Below, one piece after another: positions 45,216 to 54,419 of a DNA stretch of 64,000 nucleotides; within the stretch, counting starts at the first letter, position 1; each line of letters begins with the position of its first letter. A program made the position numbers and the translations under genes. Under the pieces are notes generated by a model. The model was not told where the DNA came from. It did no database searches and saw only the letters and a list, made by a program, of their open reading frames with translations. This stretch comes from an uncultured Bacteroides sp. (GTDB taxonomy: Bacteria; Bacteroidota; Bacteroidia; Bacteroidales; Bacteroidaceae): contig CASDXG010000099.1 in assembly GCA_949285025.1 (NCBI GenBank), positions 62,001-126,000 on the forward strand, given 5' to 3'.

Positions 45216-46877
45216 TTAAAATTCATAATTTTCACGCGTCTCATTTCCGCAATAATCCGTCACAACAATGTCCATACGGTGATGTTTTCCTCTGCTTATT
45301 CTGTCTTTATCCTGAATGACAAGCATGCCTTTTTTCAATCCAAACAGAACAAAAGAACCATCTACGTATACCTTATATTCTGCGACTCCCGTTTCACCGT
45401 CACTGACACGGAAACGGATATTCCGTGATGATTGCCAAGACGACCGCCCTACCGGAATCACACGGGGAGGAACGGTATCGACAGCTACTGAAAATGTTCC
45501 GAAATTGCGAACCTTTGTATGCACCCATCCTTCGGAATATTGCCCTCCTTCCGAATGTCTGCGGGCGCCGTCCATTCTTACAATATAGTACTTAGTCGTA
45601 TCGGGTACGGATAATTGCCGCACTCCAATGGCTAAATCGCAATAATCATGCAAAGGCACATTGCCGGCATCAAGCATGTAATTGAATGAAACATCCGCAC
45701 TGTCACCTTTCACTTCGGTATATAACCGCGCATCATCGTACAACATTCCTTTCGGAATGACGAATTCCAATCCGGGTTTCTGCACGATATTCGTCCGATT
45801 CCAATACAAATGCTGTCCATTCCCGTCCTTTTTTCCTGATATATCCTGCCGTTTCCCTCTGACTGTAAAACGATACTTTTCCGTGTTCCCGAAATTATCC
45901 TCCAACACATAACAGAAAGCATAATCGCGCTCTTCATCAATTGTTATCGCCCCATTTCCCTTTTCTGTAAACAGGATGCCCAGCTTATTCCCCGAAGACT
46001 TATATGAACGCATCACCAATCGGCGCGTACGCTGCAATTCATCATAGTCGATAAATCCATTAATCATCCGGTTCTCCCGAGGAGAAATCTCGTCCGTTTT
46101 ACTGCAAAACACCTTTACCGAATCAACATATAATGTGACAGAATGCACTCCATAATGATTCGTTGTTTCGTCCATATAGTCTTTTGCAATAATACCCGTA
46201 TAAATCTTCCCCCATGCATACACCGGAGAATCCAAAGAAGAGACCCCGAGCAATAGTTTTTTATCCGAACCGTTTATCAATCCCTGTCCGACAAGCGGAT
46301 AAAAACCGACCATTGACGCAACGGGAGGTTTCGCGTCTTTTAAACAATTCCGGAAGTACGGCAAAGGGTCGATATAATTCCCATTGTCGGTACGCCGTAT
46401 TTCCAAATGGATATGCGGCCCGGCCGATGCTCCCTCATTACCGCTCAAAGCAATTGCTTCGCCCGCCTTTACCGGAAACTCGTCAGGCTCAAAAGACAAA
46501 TCACAGGTGAACGTCTCATACTTATACTGATAATCTCTGACACGTTCCTGCAGAGAAGGCATAAACTTCTCCACATGCCCATATACAGAAGTATGCCCGT
46601 CAGGATGAGTAACATATACAGCTTGTCCGTATCCGCCATGAAAGACTGCGGCACGAGATATATATCCATCGGCAACCGAACGCACTACTTTCCCTGTCAC
46701 TCCCTGCGTCTTTATATCAATTCCTCCATGAAAATGATTAGGACGGAGCTCTCCGAAATTTGCACTTAACAGCATAGGGAAATCAATAGGCGAACGATAT
46801 GTCACCGTATCCGCACTTTGCGCTCTCACCCACAAGCCCATACTCAACAATATTGCTGTTCCTATTCTACGTATCAT
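45216..46877 (-). CDS. M23 family peptidoglycan peptidase
   Basis: A 553-residue exported metallopeptidase (signal peptide about 1-20). The LytM/M23 domain is at about 35-165, with zinc ligands His50 and Asp54 in HFHGGID and the HxH motif at His155/His157 in GPHIHLEIRR. The long C-terminal part is beta-rich and unassigned and may bind glycan or partner proteins. The complete zinc site implies an active endopeptidase rather than an EnvC-like activator. It is first of the M23-C69-phosphomutase run. A minus-strand -7 box is at 46901-46908. Confidence 0.9.
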   Translation of the reverse strand: MIRRIGTAILLSMGLWVRAQSADTVTYRSPIDFPMLLSANFGELRPNHFHGGIDIKTQGVTGKVVRSVADGYISRAAVFHGGYGQAVYVTHPDGHTSVYGHVEKFMPSLQERVRDYQYKYETFTCDLSFEPDEFPVKAGEAIALSGNEGASAGPHIHLEIRRTDNGNYIDPLPYFRNCLKDAKPPVASMVGFYPLVGQGLINGSDKKLLLGVSSLDSPVYAWGKIYTGIIAKDYMDETTNHYGVHSVTLYVDSVKVFCSKTDEISPRENRMINGFIDYDELQRTRRLVMRSYKSSGNKLGILFTEKGNGAITIDEERDYAFCYVLEDNFGNTEKYRFTVRGKRQDISGKKDGNGQHLYWNRTNIVQKPGLEFVIPKGMLYDDARLYTEVKGDSADVSFNYMLDAGNVPLHDYCDLAIGVRQLSVPDTTKYYIVRMDGARRHSEGGQYSEGWVHTKVRNFGTFSVAVDTVPPRVIPVGRSSWQSSRNIRFRVSDGETGVAEYKVYVDGSFVLFGLKKGMLVIQDKDRISRGKHHRMDIVVTDYCGNETRENYEF

Positions 46878-46900
46878 CCCAAATGATTTTAATCAATGAG

Positions 46901-46908
46901 CAAAGATA
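46901..46908 (-). promoter_or_regulatory. -7 box for the M23 peptidase gene
   Basis: Reads TATCTTTG on the minus strand, 24 bases upstream of the ATG. Confidence 0.6.
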
Positions 46909-46967
46909 ATATTTTTAGAAGAAACCGTCTGTTCCAACCATGCGTTATTACTTTTTTGTTATATTAA

Positions 46968-46999
46968 TTTGGAAAATATACAAAACATACCTATCTTTG
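46968..46999 (+). promoter_or_regulatory. promoter of the split lysO genes
   Basis: TTTG at 46968-46971 and TATCTTTG at 46992-46999 with a 20-bp spacer, a near-ideal Bacteroidetes promoter. Transcription should begin near 47006, leaving a leader of about 210 nt. Confidence 0.75.
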
Positions 47000-47005
47000 C
47001 AAAGA

Positions 47006-47218
47006 AATAACACAACGTTTTACTCCAATGAACAGGATGTTTTCATACGGCCAATGCGAGAAACTTGTACAGACATTAGCAGTACAGGAGCAACGCATCG
47101 TACACGTCCATTGGTTCAACGGGTTTCTCTAAACAGCTCTTTCCATATTTTTCTTCAAAAACGCCGAAACGCGTTTTTTATCAATAGCTTTTAGTTAATC
47201 CCTAAAAACCGGAGTATT
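47006..47218 (+). promoter_or_regulatory. structured 5' leader upstream of lysO
   Basis: This 213-nt leader has several pairings. 47049-47056 pairs with 47109-47116 (two G-U pairs) and 47058-47064 with 47123-47129. These two cross, so they are either a pseudoknot or alternatives. 47066-47070 with 47082-47086 forms an inner hairpin. A terminator-like hairpin follows at 47157-47179. A 34-codon open frame (47028-47129 plus stop) has no notable Lys run. It may be a riboswitch or attenuator; the class is not recognised. Confidence 0.45.
47157..47179 (+). terminator. attenuator-like hairpin in the lysO leader
   Basis: Eight-base arms (47157-47164, 47171-47178) with a 6-nt loop; the 3' arm is itself a U-tract. 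It lies 40 bases before the lysO start, where a terminator would act only as regulation. Confidence 0.5.
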
Positions 47219-47497
47219 ATGCCCATTGCTGTAGGATTTATGTTTACCGGTATCGTTATAGGATACCTTTTACGAAATATCTCCCTTTTGAGAAATACGG
47301 AAAAAACCATCACATGTACCATTTTACTGCTGCTTTTTATTATAGGTATTTCAATAGGGTCAAATAAATCAATTATAAACAACTTGCCGCATTTCGGATG
47401 GCAAGCCGTAATATTAGCGTTTTTATCTACATGCGGCAGTGTATTTGCTTCATGGATGGTTTTGAAACTATTCTTTAAAAAGGGAGGTAAAGCATGA
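47219..47497 (+). CDS. LysO-like lysine exporter, N-terminal part as separate gene
   Basis: A 92-residue membrane protein matching the N-terminal half of LysO (YbjE, DUF340), which exports lysine and its toxic analogue thialysine. It has three hydrophobic helices (about 4-20, 30-48, 60-82) with the conserved GISIGSNKSIINNLPHFGWQA segment. Its stop overlaps the start of the next gene (ATGA), which encodes the C-terminal half. The two-gene form looks like a genuine fission and not a frameshift, because both parts have their own starts and no disrupted codons. Confidence 0.8.
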   Translation: MPIAVGFMFTGIVIGYLLRNISLLRNTEKTITCTILLLLFIIGISIGSNKSIINNLPHFGWQAVILAFLSTCGSVFASWMVLKLFFKKGGKA

Positions 47498-48120
47498 AAT
47501 ACAATGCAATTATCTTGGTTGTTTTCATGATGGGATGTATTTTGGGCGGCATGAACCTCATACCATCCAACCTGCATCAAACGAACGTTTCAATGTATAT
47601 CCTTTACGCATTGATGTTGCAAGTGGGATTAAGCATCGGCTCTAACAAAGAGTTCAAAAACATGATTTCGGGAATAAACTTAAGACTTCTGCTAATCCCG
47701 CTTGCAACGATTTGCGGTACGCTGGTGTTTTCCGCACTGGCAGCTCTGATACTTTCGCAATGGAGTGTGTTCGACTGTATGGCCGTAGGCAGCGGATTTG
47801 CCTATTATTCTTTATCATCCATCCTCATAACCCAGTTGAAGACGGCATCTATCGGCGTCCAATTAGCCACTGAACTCAGCATAATCGCACTATTGTCAAA
47901 CATATTCCGCGAAATAATCGCACTGATCGGCGCTCCCCTCATTTATAAATATTTCGGCAAACTGGCACCTATCTCAGCTGCCGGTGTCAACTCTATGGAC
48001 ATAGCTTTGCCCATTATCACCAAGCACTCCGGCAAAGAAATGATACCTGTCGCCATTTTTCACGGCATTCTCATTGACATGAGCGTCCCCTTTTTCGTAT
48101 CTTTCTTCTGCCAACTATAA
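47494..48120 (+). CDS. LysO-like lysine exporter, C-terminal part
   Basis: A 208-residue polytopic membrane protein matching the C-terminal part of LysO. It opens with its own repeat of the ALMLQVGLSIGSNKEFKNMISGINLRLLLIPLAT motif. It then has GFAYYSLSSILITQL and GVNSMDIALPIITKHSGKEMIPVAIFHGILIDMSVPFFV, the latter with conserved charged and polar residues in membrane segments. It must assemble with the 92-residue partner to rebuild the about 300-residue transporter of enterobacteria. The start is coupled to the upstream stop. Confidence 0.85.
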   Translation: MKYNAIILVVFMMGCILGGMNLIPSNLHQTNVSMYILYALMLQVGLSIGSNKEFKNMISGINLRLLLIPLATICGTLVFSALAALILSQWSVFDCMAVGSGFAYYSLSSILITQLKTASIGVQLATELSIIALLSNIFREIIALIGAPLIYKYFGKLAPISAAGVNSMDIALPIITKHSGKEMIPVAIFHGILIDMSVPFFVSFFCQL

Positions 48121-48190
48121 ACAATTATCCGTTCCATTAAGAAAGGCTTTGCCATATTATTAACAAGACAAAAACAAATTTATTTACATC

Positions 48191-49267
48191 ATGCTCAAAA
48201 AAGGAAACAGAGGCAATACCCTCCACGGTATCTTACTGATAGCATTATTCACATTTGCTGCTTTCTACATCGCAGAAATTCCATTTGTCAGACACCTTTC
48301 ATTTAGTCCTCTTATTGTCGGCATCATATTAGGAATGCTTTATGCCAACAGTCTCCGCAATCATTTACCCGAAACTTGGGTTCCCGGCATCAAGTTCTGT
48401 ACAAAACAAGTTCTGCGCGCGGGCATCGTCTTATACGGATTCCGGCTGACATTAACCCAAGTCGCATCAGTGGGACTTCCTGCCATTATCATCGACACAA
48501 TTATGGTCACCGGAACTATCTTGCTCGGAATCTGGTTGGGACGCCTGCTGAAAATCGACAAAGAAACCTCACTCATGACAGCAACAGGGAGTGCGATATG
48601 CGGGGCTGCCGCAGTGCTCGGAGCAGAACCTGTCGTAAAATGTGAAGGGCATAAAACAGCGATAGCTGTATCCACCGTTGTCATTTTCGGAACAATCTCC
48701 ATGTTTCTCTATCCTGTTCTTTATCGCACCGGAGCATTAAACGCACTGACTGATACCGGAGTGGCCATTTATACAGGCAGCACCCTGCATGAAGTCGCAC
48801 ATGTAGCAGGAGCCGGAAACGCAATGGACCCGACAGACTCTCTGGGCATTGCCGGGACTGCAACAATCACAAAGATGATTCGGGTCATGATGCTTGCACC
48901 CGTCTTGGTAATCATGGGATTCGCATTAGCAAAAGGAAAGGACACCGGGTACAAGGACAAAGCGCAAAAAAGTAAAATTACCATACCTTGGTTTGCTTTC
49001 GGCTTCATCGGAGTCATCTGCCTTAACTCGTTTTTACAATATATAACGGGAGCGGAAAGTGTAAAAGACATCCCTTTTAACAGAACAATTGAGTACATTG
49101 ATACATTCATGCTTACAATGGCCATGACGGCTTTAGGGACAGACACAAGCATAGAAAAGTTCAAACAAGCCGGAGCCAAACCGTTCTTACTTGCAGGACT
49201 GCTGTTCATCTGGTTAATCGGCGGAGGCTATTTGCTCACCAAACACCTTGTTCCGGCATTCATGTAA
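48191..49267 (+). CDS. YeiH family putative sulfate exporter
   Basis: A 358-residue polytopic membrane protein of the YeiH/PSE family, with about ten transmembrane segments. Family features are LSFSPLIVGIILGMLYANS near residue 35, CGAAAVLGAEPVVKC in the middle, and YTGSTLHEVAHVAGAGNAM in the second half. Transport of sulfate or sulfonate breakdown products is suggested for some members, but most are uncharacterised. It starts 71 bp after the lysO pair and could be co-transcribed. No LysR regulator is adjacent. Confidence 0.88.
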   Translation: MLKKGNRGNTLHGILLIALFTFAAFYIAEIPFVRHLSFSPLIVGIILGMLYANSLRNHLPETWVPGIKFCTKQVLRAGIVLYGFRLTLTQVASVGLPAIIIDTIMVTGTILLGIWLGRLLKIDKETSLMTATGSAICGAAAVLGAEPVVKCEGHKTAIAVSTVVIFGTISMFLYPVLYRTGALNALTDTGVAIYTGSTLHEVAHVAGAGNAMDPTDSLGIAGTATITKMIRVMMLAPVLVIMGFALAKGKDTGYKDKAQKSKITIPWFAFGFIGVICLNSFLQYITGAESVKDIPFNRTIEYIDTFMLTMAMTALGTDTSIEKFKQAGAKPFLLAGLLFIWLIGGGYLLTKHLVPAFM

Positions 49268-49525
49268 AGAACGGTCCGCATATATGCCGGCAAAACGACA
49301 TAAAATATACCGATATTTCAACCCAAATACCGCATTCTTTTCTATAAAGTATCGGGATGTTTCTAATACCGCATGCCGGGAGATTCTCCCAACTTTCAAT
49401 AAAAAGCATCTGTAAGAACAGATATTTCTTAATTCTTTTGTACCTTTAAACAAAAATCATCTCTTCAAAAAAAGACAACAAAAACAAGTATTATAAAATT
49501 TGTTCCGAAGAAAATAATATTCCCA

Positions 49526-49561
49526 TTTTGGAGCGTCATATTGAAAAAAGACCTATCTTTG
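49526..49561 (+). promoter_or_regulatory. promoter of the 6S-like RNA
   Basis: TTTTG at 49526-49530 and TATCTTTG at 49554-49561; the -7 box is perfect and the spacing (23 bp) slightly long. Transcription would start near 49568. The stretch 49268-49525 before it holds nothing I can identify. Confidence 0.55.
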
Positions 49562-49567
49562 CAGAGC

Positions 49568-49820
49568 AATATAGTTGCTTTTATATAAGAAAGCGTTTTT
49601 ACTTTGTCCTAAAACTGAAATTTCGCCTAAAATTTTTCCATAAGGGACAAGGACAATATGGCGTTCATTTGTTTTGTACATGGAGTTTTACAGTTAATCT
49701 GTAACTACATAATCAAAACGGCGTGGGAATATTGTTTCTTCGTTCATTTTGTGGAAGGTGTTTGGCGATACCGCAGTTTTAATGAACAGGTAGACAAGTT
49801 CCGCGCCTTTCTTTTTGTAT
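49568..49820 (+). ncRNA. ssrS: 6S-type rod-like RNA (candidate SsrS)
   Basis: This non-coding stretch folds by hand into one long rod. From outside in: 49591-49595 with 49804-49809, 49601-49608 with 49793-49799, 49610-49617 with 49774-49781 (8 perfect pairs), 49623-49631 with 49761-49768, and 49636-49640 with 49752-49756. A large central bubble (49641-49648 opposite 49741-49751) follows. Then come 49649-49659 with 49729-49740, 49671-49676 with 49714-49719, 49680-49685 with 49705-49710, and 49688-49693 with 49699-49704, closed by a 5-nt loop. The closed rod with an open central bubble is the hallmark of 6S RNA, which binds the RNA polymerase holoenzyme. A U-rich tail (49808-49816) could end it. 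The 6S identity is inference from shape; exact ends are approximate. Confidence 0.75.
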
Positions 49821-49882
49821 TATTAAAAACTCAACGCTGAATTAGGGAACTTATAAAGCACTATTTCTTTTACCGACTCGAG

Positions 49883-50779
49883 ATGGAATCGATACTAAAC
49901 CAAATTCGCTCCTTCATCAACAGATGTTTCAACGGACTTGCCCTCCAATCCCAAACAACTCCTCCGCTAAAAAGCATGTGCCTAAAAGAAAAACATGCGG
50001 GGAAAATCCTTAAAAACATAGAGATACAACGCATCGAATCGTTAGAAGAACTGATTATTTCAGGGAAACTGAACGGAACCGATATCGCATGCATAAGAAA
50101 GATGAAACAGTTGAAACGACTGGACTTGAAAAATGCACGAATTGTTCCGGGAGGAATAAGCTACCAAAGAGACTGTAATACGAGCCAAGATCACATAGGA
50201 AAATACTTCTTTGAAGGATTAACCGAACTGAAAGAAGTCATTCTGCCCGATACAATTACCTGCATCGAAGAACGCGCTTTCGCCAATTGCCGGAATCTCA
50301 CAACAATTGAATTACCGGAAACACTTACACATATCGAAGCAGAAGCGTTCATCAACACCGGACTTAAAGAAGTTACAATACCACAATCGGTTACATTCTT
50401 GGGGAAAAATGCTATCACACATTGCCCCAACTTGGTGTCTGTAATACTGAAAGATGGAAATACCCCGATGCGTTGGGTCGGATACGAATTCGAATCCTGC
50501 CCGGTAGAAAAGCTTTATTTAGGAAGAAATTTAGGTTATTATGATTTCTGCGAGTTCCAGAATCCGTCCACATTACGTTCTATTACAATAGGACCAATCG
50601 TTTCCACTGTAAACATCAACATCGGAAACCAGATAAAAGAAATCATCTGTTTAGGTGAACGCCCCCCACAGTTAAACAACAAGTTCAGCCAGATGTGTAC
50701 TGTTTATATCCCCAAAGCATACCATAAAACATATTGGATAGATCCGTTTTGGGGCAAGATGAATATCAAACTAATATAA
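49883..50779 (+). CDS. leucine-rich repeat (BspA-type LRR_5) protein, cytoplasmic
   Basis: A 298-residue protein with BspA-like leucine-rich repeats from about residue 110 to 235: LTELKEVILPDTITCIEERAFANC, LTTIELPETLTHIEAEAF, LKEVTIPQSVTFLGKNAITHC, LVSVILKDG. An N-terminal region (1-80) is helical and there is no signal peptide or lipobox. BspA-type proteins are usually surface adhesins, so a cytosolic form is atypical. The gene begins about 65 bases after the 6S-like RNA and may be read through from it. The function is unknown. Confidence 0.7.
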   Translation: MESILNQIRSFINRCFNGLALQSQTTPPLKSMCLKEKHAGKILKNIEIQRIESLEELIISGKLNGTDIACIRKMKQLKRLDLKNARIVPGGISYQRDCNTSQDHIGKYFFEGLTELKEVILPDTITCIEERAFANCRNLTTIELPETLTHIEAEAFINTGLKEVTIPQSVTFLGKNAITHCPNLVSVILKDGNTPMRWVGYEFESCPVEKLYLGRNLGYYDFCEFQNPSTLRSITIGPIVSTVNINIGNQIKEIICLGERPPQLNNKFSQMCTVYIPKAYHKTYWIDPFWGKMNIKLI

Positions 50780-50802
50780 GATTTACAAAAAGAAAGTATT
50801 AA

Positions 50803-50836
50803 AAACAGACAAAGGATGAATTATCTCAATTCATCC
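50803..50836 (-). terminator. terminator overlapping the end of the DUF6621-like gene
   Basis: A perfect 9-bp inverted repeat (50814-50822 and 50828-50836) includes the stop codon of the minus-strand gene and is followed on that strand by a T-rich run. Confidence 0.5.
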
Positions 50837-51405
50837 GCATGAATACCTAACGCCTGGAGTACCGAAAAACCTAACAAGTCAAAAGCATATCCGCCTTGCC
50901 CGGAAGGAGGATTCATCCCGAAAACGGAAATATCTTTATGCACTTTTTCCGCATCCAGCAGTGACAGCACCTCTTTCCCATAACCGGTTTCGTCCGGAAC
51001 AATCAGCAAACGTACGGTTTCCTTCGCGTTTAATGCCAAAGAGAGTGCCTCGGTGAACAAAGTTTCACACGATGCCATATCAGCCGGCTGAAAAGCATAC
51101 AACGAAAACTCCCCTAAACGACTTTCAAAAGCTTTTCCGTGAAGCTCTTTTTCATAATCCGACGGTATGCAGGTACTTATCTGCCTCTCTGCCGAATCAT
51201 GAAACAACAACACCTGAATCTCATTTTCTCCAAACTGCATACCCCCGTCAAGAGCCAAGCATTCCAACAACAAAGCAAGATCAGCCTTTGGCAAATCTCT
51301 CCCCACCACAGTTGTATAATGGCGATGCATGTCTCTCACAACACGGCCAAGATAAGATGCATCTATCAGCATCACATTCGGTGCAAACTGTATATTTTTC
51401 TCCAT
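50821..51405 (-). CDS. DUF6621-like conserved protein
   Basis: A 194-residue soluble protein. It opens with a beta strand and Asp-containing loop (NVMLIDASYLGRVVRDM) that recalls NYN/PIN-type domains, and later has ETVRLLIVPDETGYGKEVLSLL. It ends YAFDLLGFSVLQALGIHADELR. I recall similar Bacteroidales proteins as DUF6621, with no known function. A full PIN acidic tetrad is not evident, so nuclease activity should not be assumed. Monocistronic and convergent with the LRR gene. Confidence 0.55.
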   Translation of the reverse strand: MEKNIQFAPNVMLIDASYLGRVVRDMHRHYTTVVGRDLPKADLALLLECLALDGGMQFGENEIQVLLFHDSAERQISTCIPSDYEKELHGKAFESRLGEFSLYAFQPADMASCETLFTEALSLALNAKETVRLLIVPDETGYGKEVLSLLDAEKVHKDISVFGMNPPSGQGGYAFDLLGFSVLQALGIHADELR

Positions 51406-51689
51406 TCTATTTTATTTTTCCGGCATAAAGATACGTCTTTTCTCCGAAAACAACGGCACAAACAACCAAAAGCATCGCCATCTTTTATCTGCTACCCTCC
51501 GGGCTTTTCTCAAAAGCTCCCCATCTTTTCTGACAAATAGTTCGTTTTTCGGACAAATTTACAGTCAAAAACCATAATAATCTGTCAATTAGACACATAT
51601 ATCTAATATTTTCTTTCTGGCAAAAGATTTGGACTAAACCTAACAGTTATTTCGATTATACACATAAGAAAGAAAGGAGAATAATCTAT

Positions 51690-54278
51690 ATGAACTTCAA
51701 CAACTTTACAATAAAATCGCAAGAAGCCATACAACAAGCGGTCAATCTTGTGCAGACTTCAGGTCAACAAGCCATAGAGCCTGAACACTTATTGGCAAGC
51801 GTGTTGAAAGTTGGAGAAAATGTCACCAACTTTCTCTTCCAAAAACTGGGAGTAAACGGTCAGCAAATCGCAGCCGTGCTTGACAAACATATCGCATCTT
51901 TACCTAAAGTTTCAGGCGGAGAGCCGTATCTCAGCAGGGAATCAAATGAGGTTTTACAGAAAGCGGTCGACTATTCAAAAGAATTGGGCGATGAATACGT
52001 CTCACTGGAAGCCCTGATACTGGCTCTTCTTAACGTAAGAACAACCGTATCAAACATATTGAAAGATGCCGGGATTACCGACAAAGAATTACGTGCCGCC
52101 ATATCTGAACTGCGGCAGGGACAAAAAGTAACATCACAATCAAGTGAAGATACATACCAGTCTCTGAACAAATACGCCATCAACTTAATAGAAGCTGCAC
52201 GTAACGGGAAGCTGGATCCCGTCATCGGGCGTGATGAGGAAATACGCCGTGTCCTGCAAATTCTAAGCCGACGTACTAAAAACAATCCGATTCTTATCGG
52301 AGAACCCGGAACCGGAAAGACTGCAATCGTAGAAGGTCTGGCGCAAAGAATCCTGAGAGGTGACGTACCGGAAAACCTGAAAAACAAACAATTGTACTCA
52401 TTGGACATGGGAGCACTGGTAGCAGGAGCCAAATACAAAGGAGAATTTGAGGAAAGACTAAAGTCGGTTATCAATGAAGTCACTAAATCGGACGGAAATA
52501 TCATCCTGTTCATTGATGAAATACATACCCTTGTGGGAGCCGGAAAAAGCGAAGGAGCAATGGATGCAGCCAACATTCTTAAACCGGCCCTTGCGCGTGG
52601 GGAACTGAGAAGTATCGGAGCTACGACATTGGATGAATACCAAAAGTACTTCGAAAAAGACAAAGCTTTGGAACGAAGATTCCAAACCGTGATGGTAAAC
52701 GAACCGGACACTTTAAGCTCTATTTCCATCCTACGCGGATTAAAAGAGCGGTATGAGAACCACCATCAAGTACGAATCAAGGATGAAGCCATCATTGCTG
52801 CCGTAGAACTCAGTAACCGATACATTACCGAGCGCTTTTTGCCGGACAAGGCCATCGACTTAATGGACGAAGCAGCCGCCAAACTCCGGATGGAACGAGA
52901 CTCGCTTCCTGAAGAACTTGACGAAATAGAACGACGTCTTAAACAGTTGGAAATAGAAAGAGAAGCGATAAAACGGGAAAAAGACGAAACCAAGCTTGCC
53001 CAATTAAACAAGGAAATTTCCGATTTGAAAGAGCAGGAATCTTCTTATAAAGCCAAATGGCAAAGTGAAAAAGAACTGGTCAATAAAATCCAAAGGAACA
53101 AACAGGATATAGAACAGCTGAAGTTTGAAGCCGAAAAAGCCGAGCGTGAAGGCGATTATGGAAAAGTAGCAGAAATCCGGTACGGCAAGTTACAGGCTCT
53201 TGAAAGCGAAATCAAATCCATTCAAGAAGACCTGAAAAAGAAACAGGGTGACAACGCCCTTATAAAAGAGGAAGTCACTGCCGAAGATATTGCTGACGTT
53301 GTTTCCAGATGGACAGGCATACCTGTAAGTAAAATGCTGCAGAGTGAGCGGGACAAACTGTTACACCTTGAAGACGAACTGCACAAACGGGTTATCGGGC
53401 AAGACGAGGCTATTACAGCCGTAGCCGACGCCGTCCGCCGAAGCAGGGCCGGGCTTCAAGACCCCAAACGGCCAATCGGATCGTTTATCTTCTTGGGAAC
53501 TACCGGTGTGGGTAAGACCGAATTAGCCAAAGCTCTGGCAGAATACCTGTTCGATGACGAAACGCTTATGACACGTATCGACATGAGTGAGTATCAGGAA
53601 AAGCATACCGTATCACGCTTAATCGGGGCACCTCCGGGATATGTCGGGTACGATGAAGGAGGACAACTCACCGAAGCTGTACGCCGCAAGCCTTATTCCG
53701 TTGTCCTTTTCGATGAAATAGAAAAGGCACACCCCGATGTCTTCAACATTTTACTTCAGGTATTGGATGACGGACGGTTAACCGACAACAAAGGACGGAC
53801 GGTGAATTTCAAAAACACCATCATTATCATGACTTCGAATTTAGGCAGTGCATACATTCAAAGCCAGTTCGAGAAAATGAACAATGAGAATCACGACCGA
53901 ATTGTCGAGGAAACAAAAAATGAAGTAATGAACATGTTAAAGAAAACCATACGGCCGGAATTCCTCAACCGTATTGATGAAATCATCATGTTCCAACCGT
54001 TGAACAAACAGCAAATCAGGGAAATCGTTGGTCTGCAAATCGAGAACATCAAGAAAATGCTGGCCGACAACGGAGTTACCTTGCAGATGACCAATGAAGC
54101 CATTGACTTTATTGCTTCTGCCGGATACGACCCTGAGTTTGGGGCAAGGCCGGTAAAAAGAGCCATACAACGATACTTGTTGAACGATTTATCAAAGAAA
54201 TTGCTGTCACAAGAGGTTGACCGTAATCATCCCATTATCGTTGAACGAAATGAAGACGGCCTGAAATTCCGCAACTAA
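51690..54278 (+). CDS. clpB: ATP-dependent disaggregase ClpB
   Basis: An 862-residue AAA+ chaperone that, with DnaK, extracts proteins from aggregates after heat stress. An N-terminal ClpN domain (about 1-145) is followed by AAA1 with Walker A GEPGTGKT (about 204-211) and [12 protein letters not shown]. The coiled-coil middle domain (about 400-520, rich in Glu/Lys/Arg) distinguishes ClpB from ClpA/C. AAA2 has Walker A GTTGVGKT (about 603-610) and [11 protein letters not shown], with a C-terminal D2-small domain. No ClpP-binding loop is seen. Full length. It is followed by a strong terminator. Confidence 0.96.
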   Translation: MNFNNFTIKSQEAIQQAVNLVQTSGQQAIEPEHLLASVLKVGENVTNFLFQKLGVNGQQIAAVLDKHIASLPKVSGGEPYLSRESNEVLQKAVDYSKELGDEYVSLEALILALLNVRTTVSNILKDAGITDKELRAAISELRQGQKVTSQSSEDTYQSLNKYAINLIEAARNGKLDPVIGRDEEIRRVLQILSRRTKNNPILIGEPGTGKTAIVEGLAQRILRGDVPENLKNKQLYSLDMGALVAGAKYKGEFEERLKSVINEVTKSDGNIILFIDEIHTLVGAGKSEGAMDAANILKPALARGELRSIGATTLDEYQKYFEKDKALERRFQTVMVNEPDTLSSISILRGLKERYENHHQVRIKDEAIIAAVELSNRYITERFLPDKAIDLMDEAAAKLRMERDSLPEELDEIERRLKQLEIEREAIKREKDETKLAQLNKEISDLKEQESSYKAKWQSEKELVNKIQRNKQDIEQLKFEAEKAEREGDYGKVAEIRYGKLQALESEIKSIQEDLKKKQGDNALIKEEVTAEDIADVVSRWTGIPVSKMLQSERDKLLHLEDELHKRVIGQDEAITAVADAVRRSRAGLQDPKRPIGSFIFLGTTGVGKTELAKALAEYLFDDETLMTRIDMSEYQEKHTVSRLIGAPPGYVGYDEGGQLTEAVRRKPYSVVLFDEIEKAHPDVFNILLQVLDDGRLTDNKGRTVNFKNTIIIMTSNLGSAYIQSQFEKMNNENHDRIVEETKNEVMNMLKKTIRPEFLNRIDEIIMFQPLNKQQIREIVGLQIENIKKMLADNGVTLQMTNEAIDFIASAGYDPEFGARPVKRAIQRYLLNDLSKKLLSQEVDRNHPIIVERNEDGLKFRN

Positions 54279-54291
54279 ATTACCCGTTTAC

Positions 54292-54337
54292 AGCTCCGCC
54301 TGCCGCAGAAATCGCGACAGGCGGAGCTTCTTTTTTA
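54292..54337 (+). terminator. terminator of clpB
   Basis: GC-rich 11-bp perfect arms (54292-54302 and 54318-54328) followed by a T-run. Confidence 0.9.
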
Positions 54338-54384
54338 TTTCCCCAAATACTTCATTCTTAAACCAGGATGTCAATAAATAAATT

Positions 54385-54392
54385 TATCTTTG
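54385..54392 (+). promoter_or_regulatory. -7 box for mltG
   Basis: TATCTTTG. It overlaps the upstream in-frame ATG at 54390, which shows the real start must be the later ATG at 54420. Confidence 0.6.
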
Positions 54393-54419
54393 CATTTTCA
54401 AGAAAAAGGTACGCCAAAT

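Noticed and set aside
47028..47132. 34-codon frame inside the lysO leader as a leader peptide
   Set aside because: It has no run of Lys or Arg codons and no positional logic for attenuation, so I keep it only as a remark.
46940..47194. 84-codon open frame upstream of lysO
   Set aside because: It starts before the promoter and runs through the structured leader; the composition is not protein-like and no family is recognised.
49214..49453. 79-codon minus-strand frame at the yeiH end
   Set aside because: It overlaps yeiH antisense, is low in complexity and has no promoter in place.
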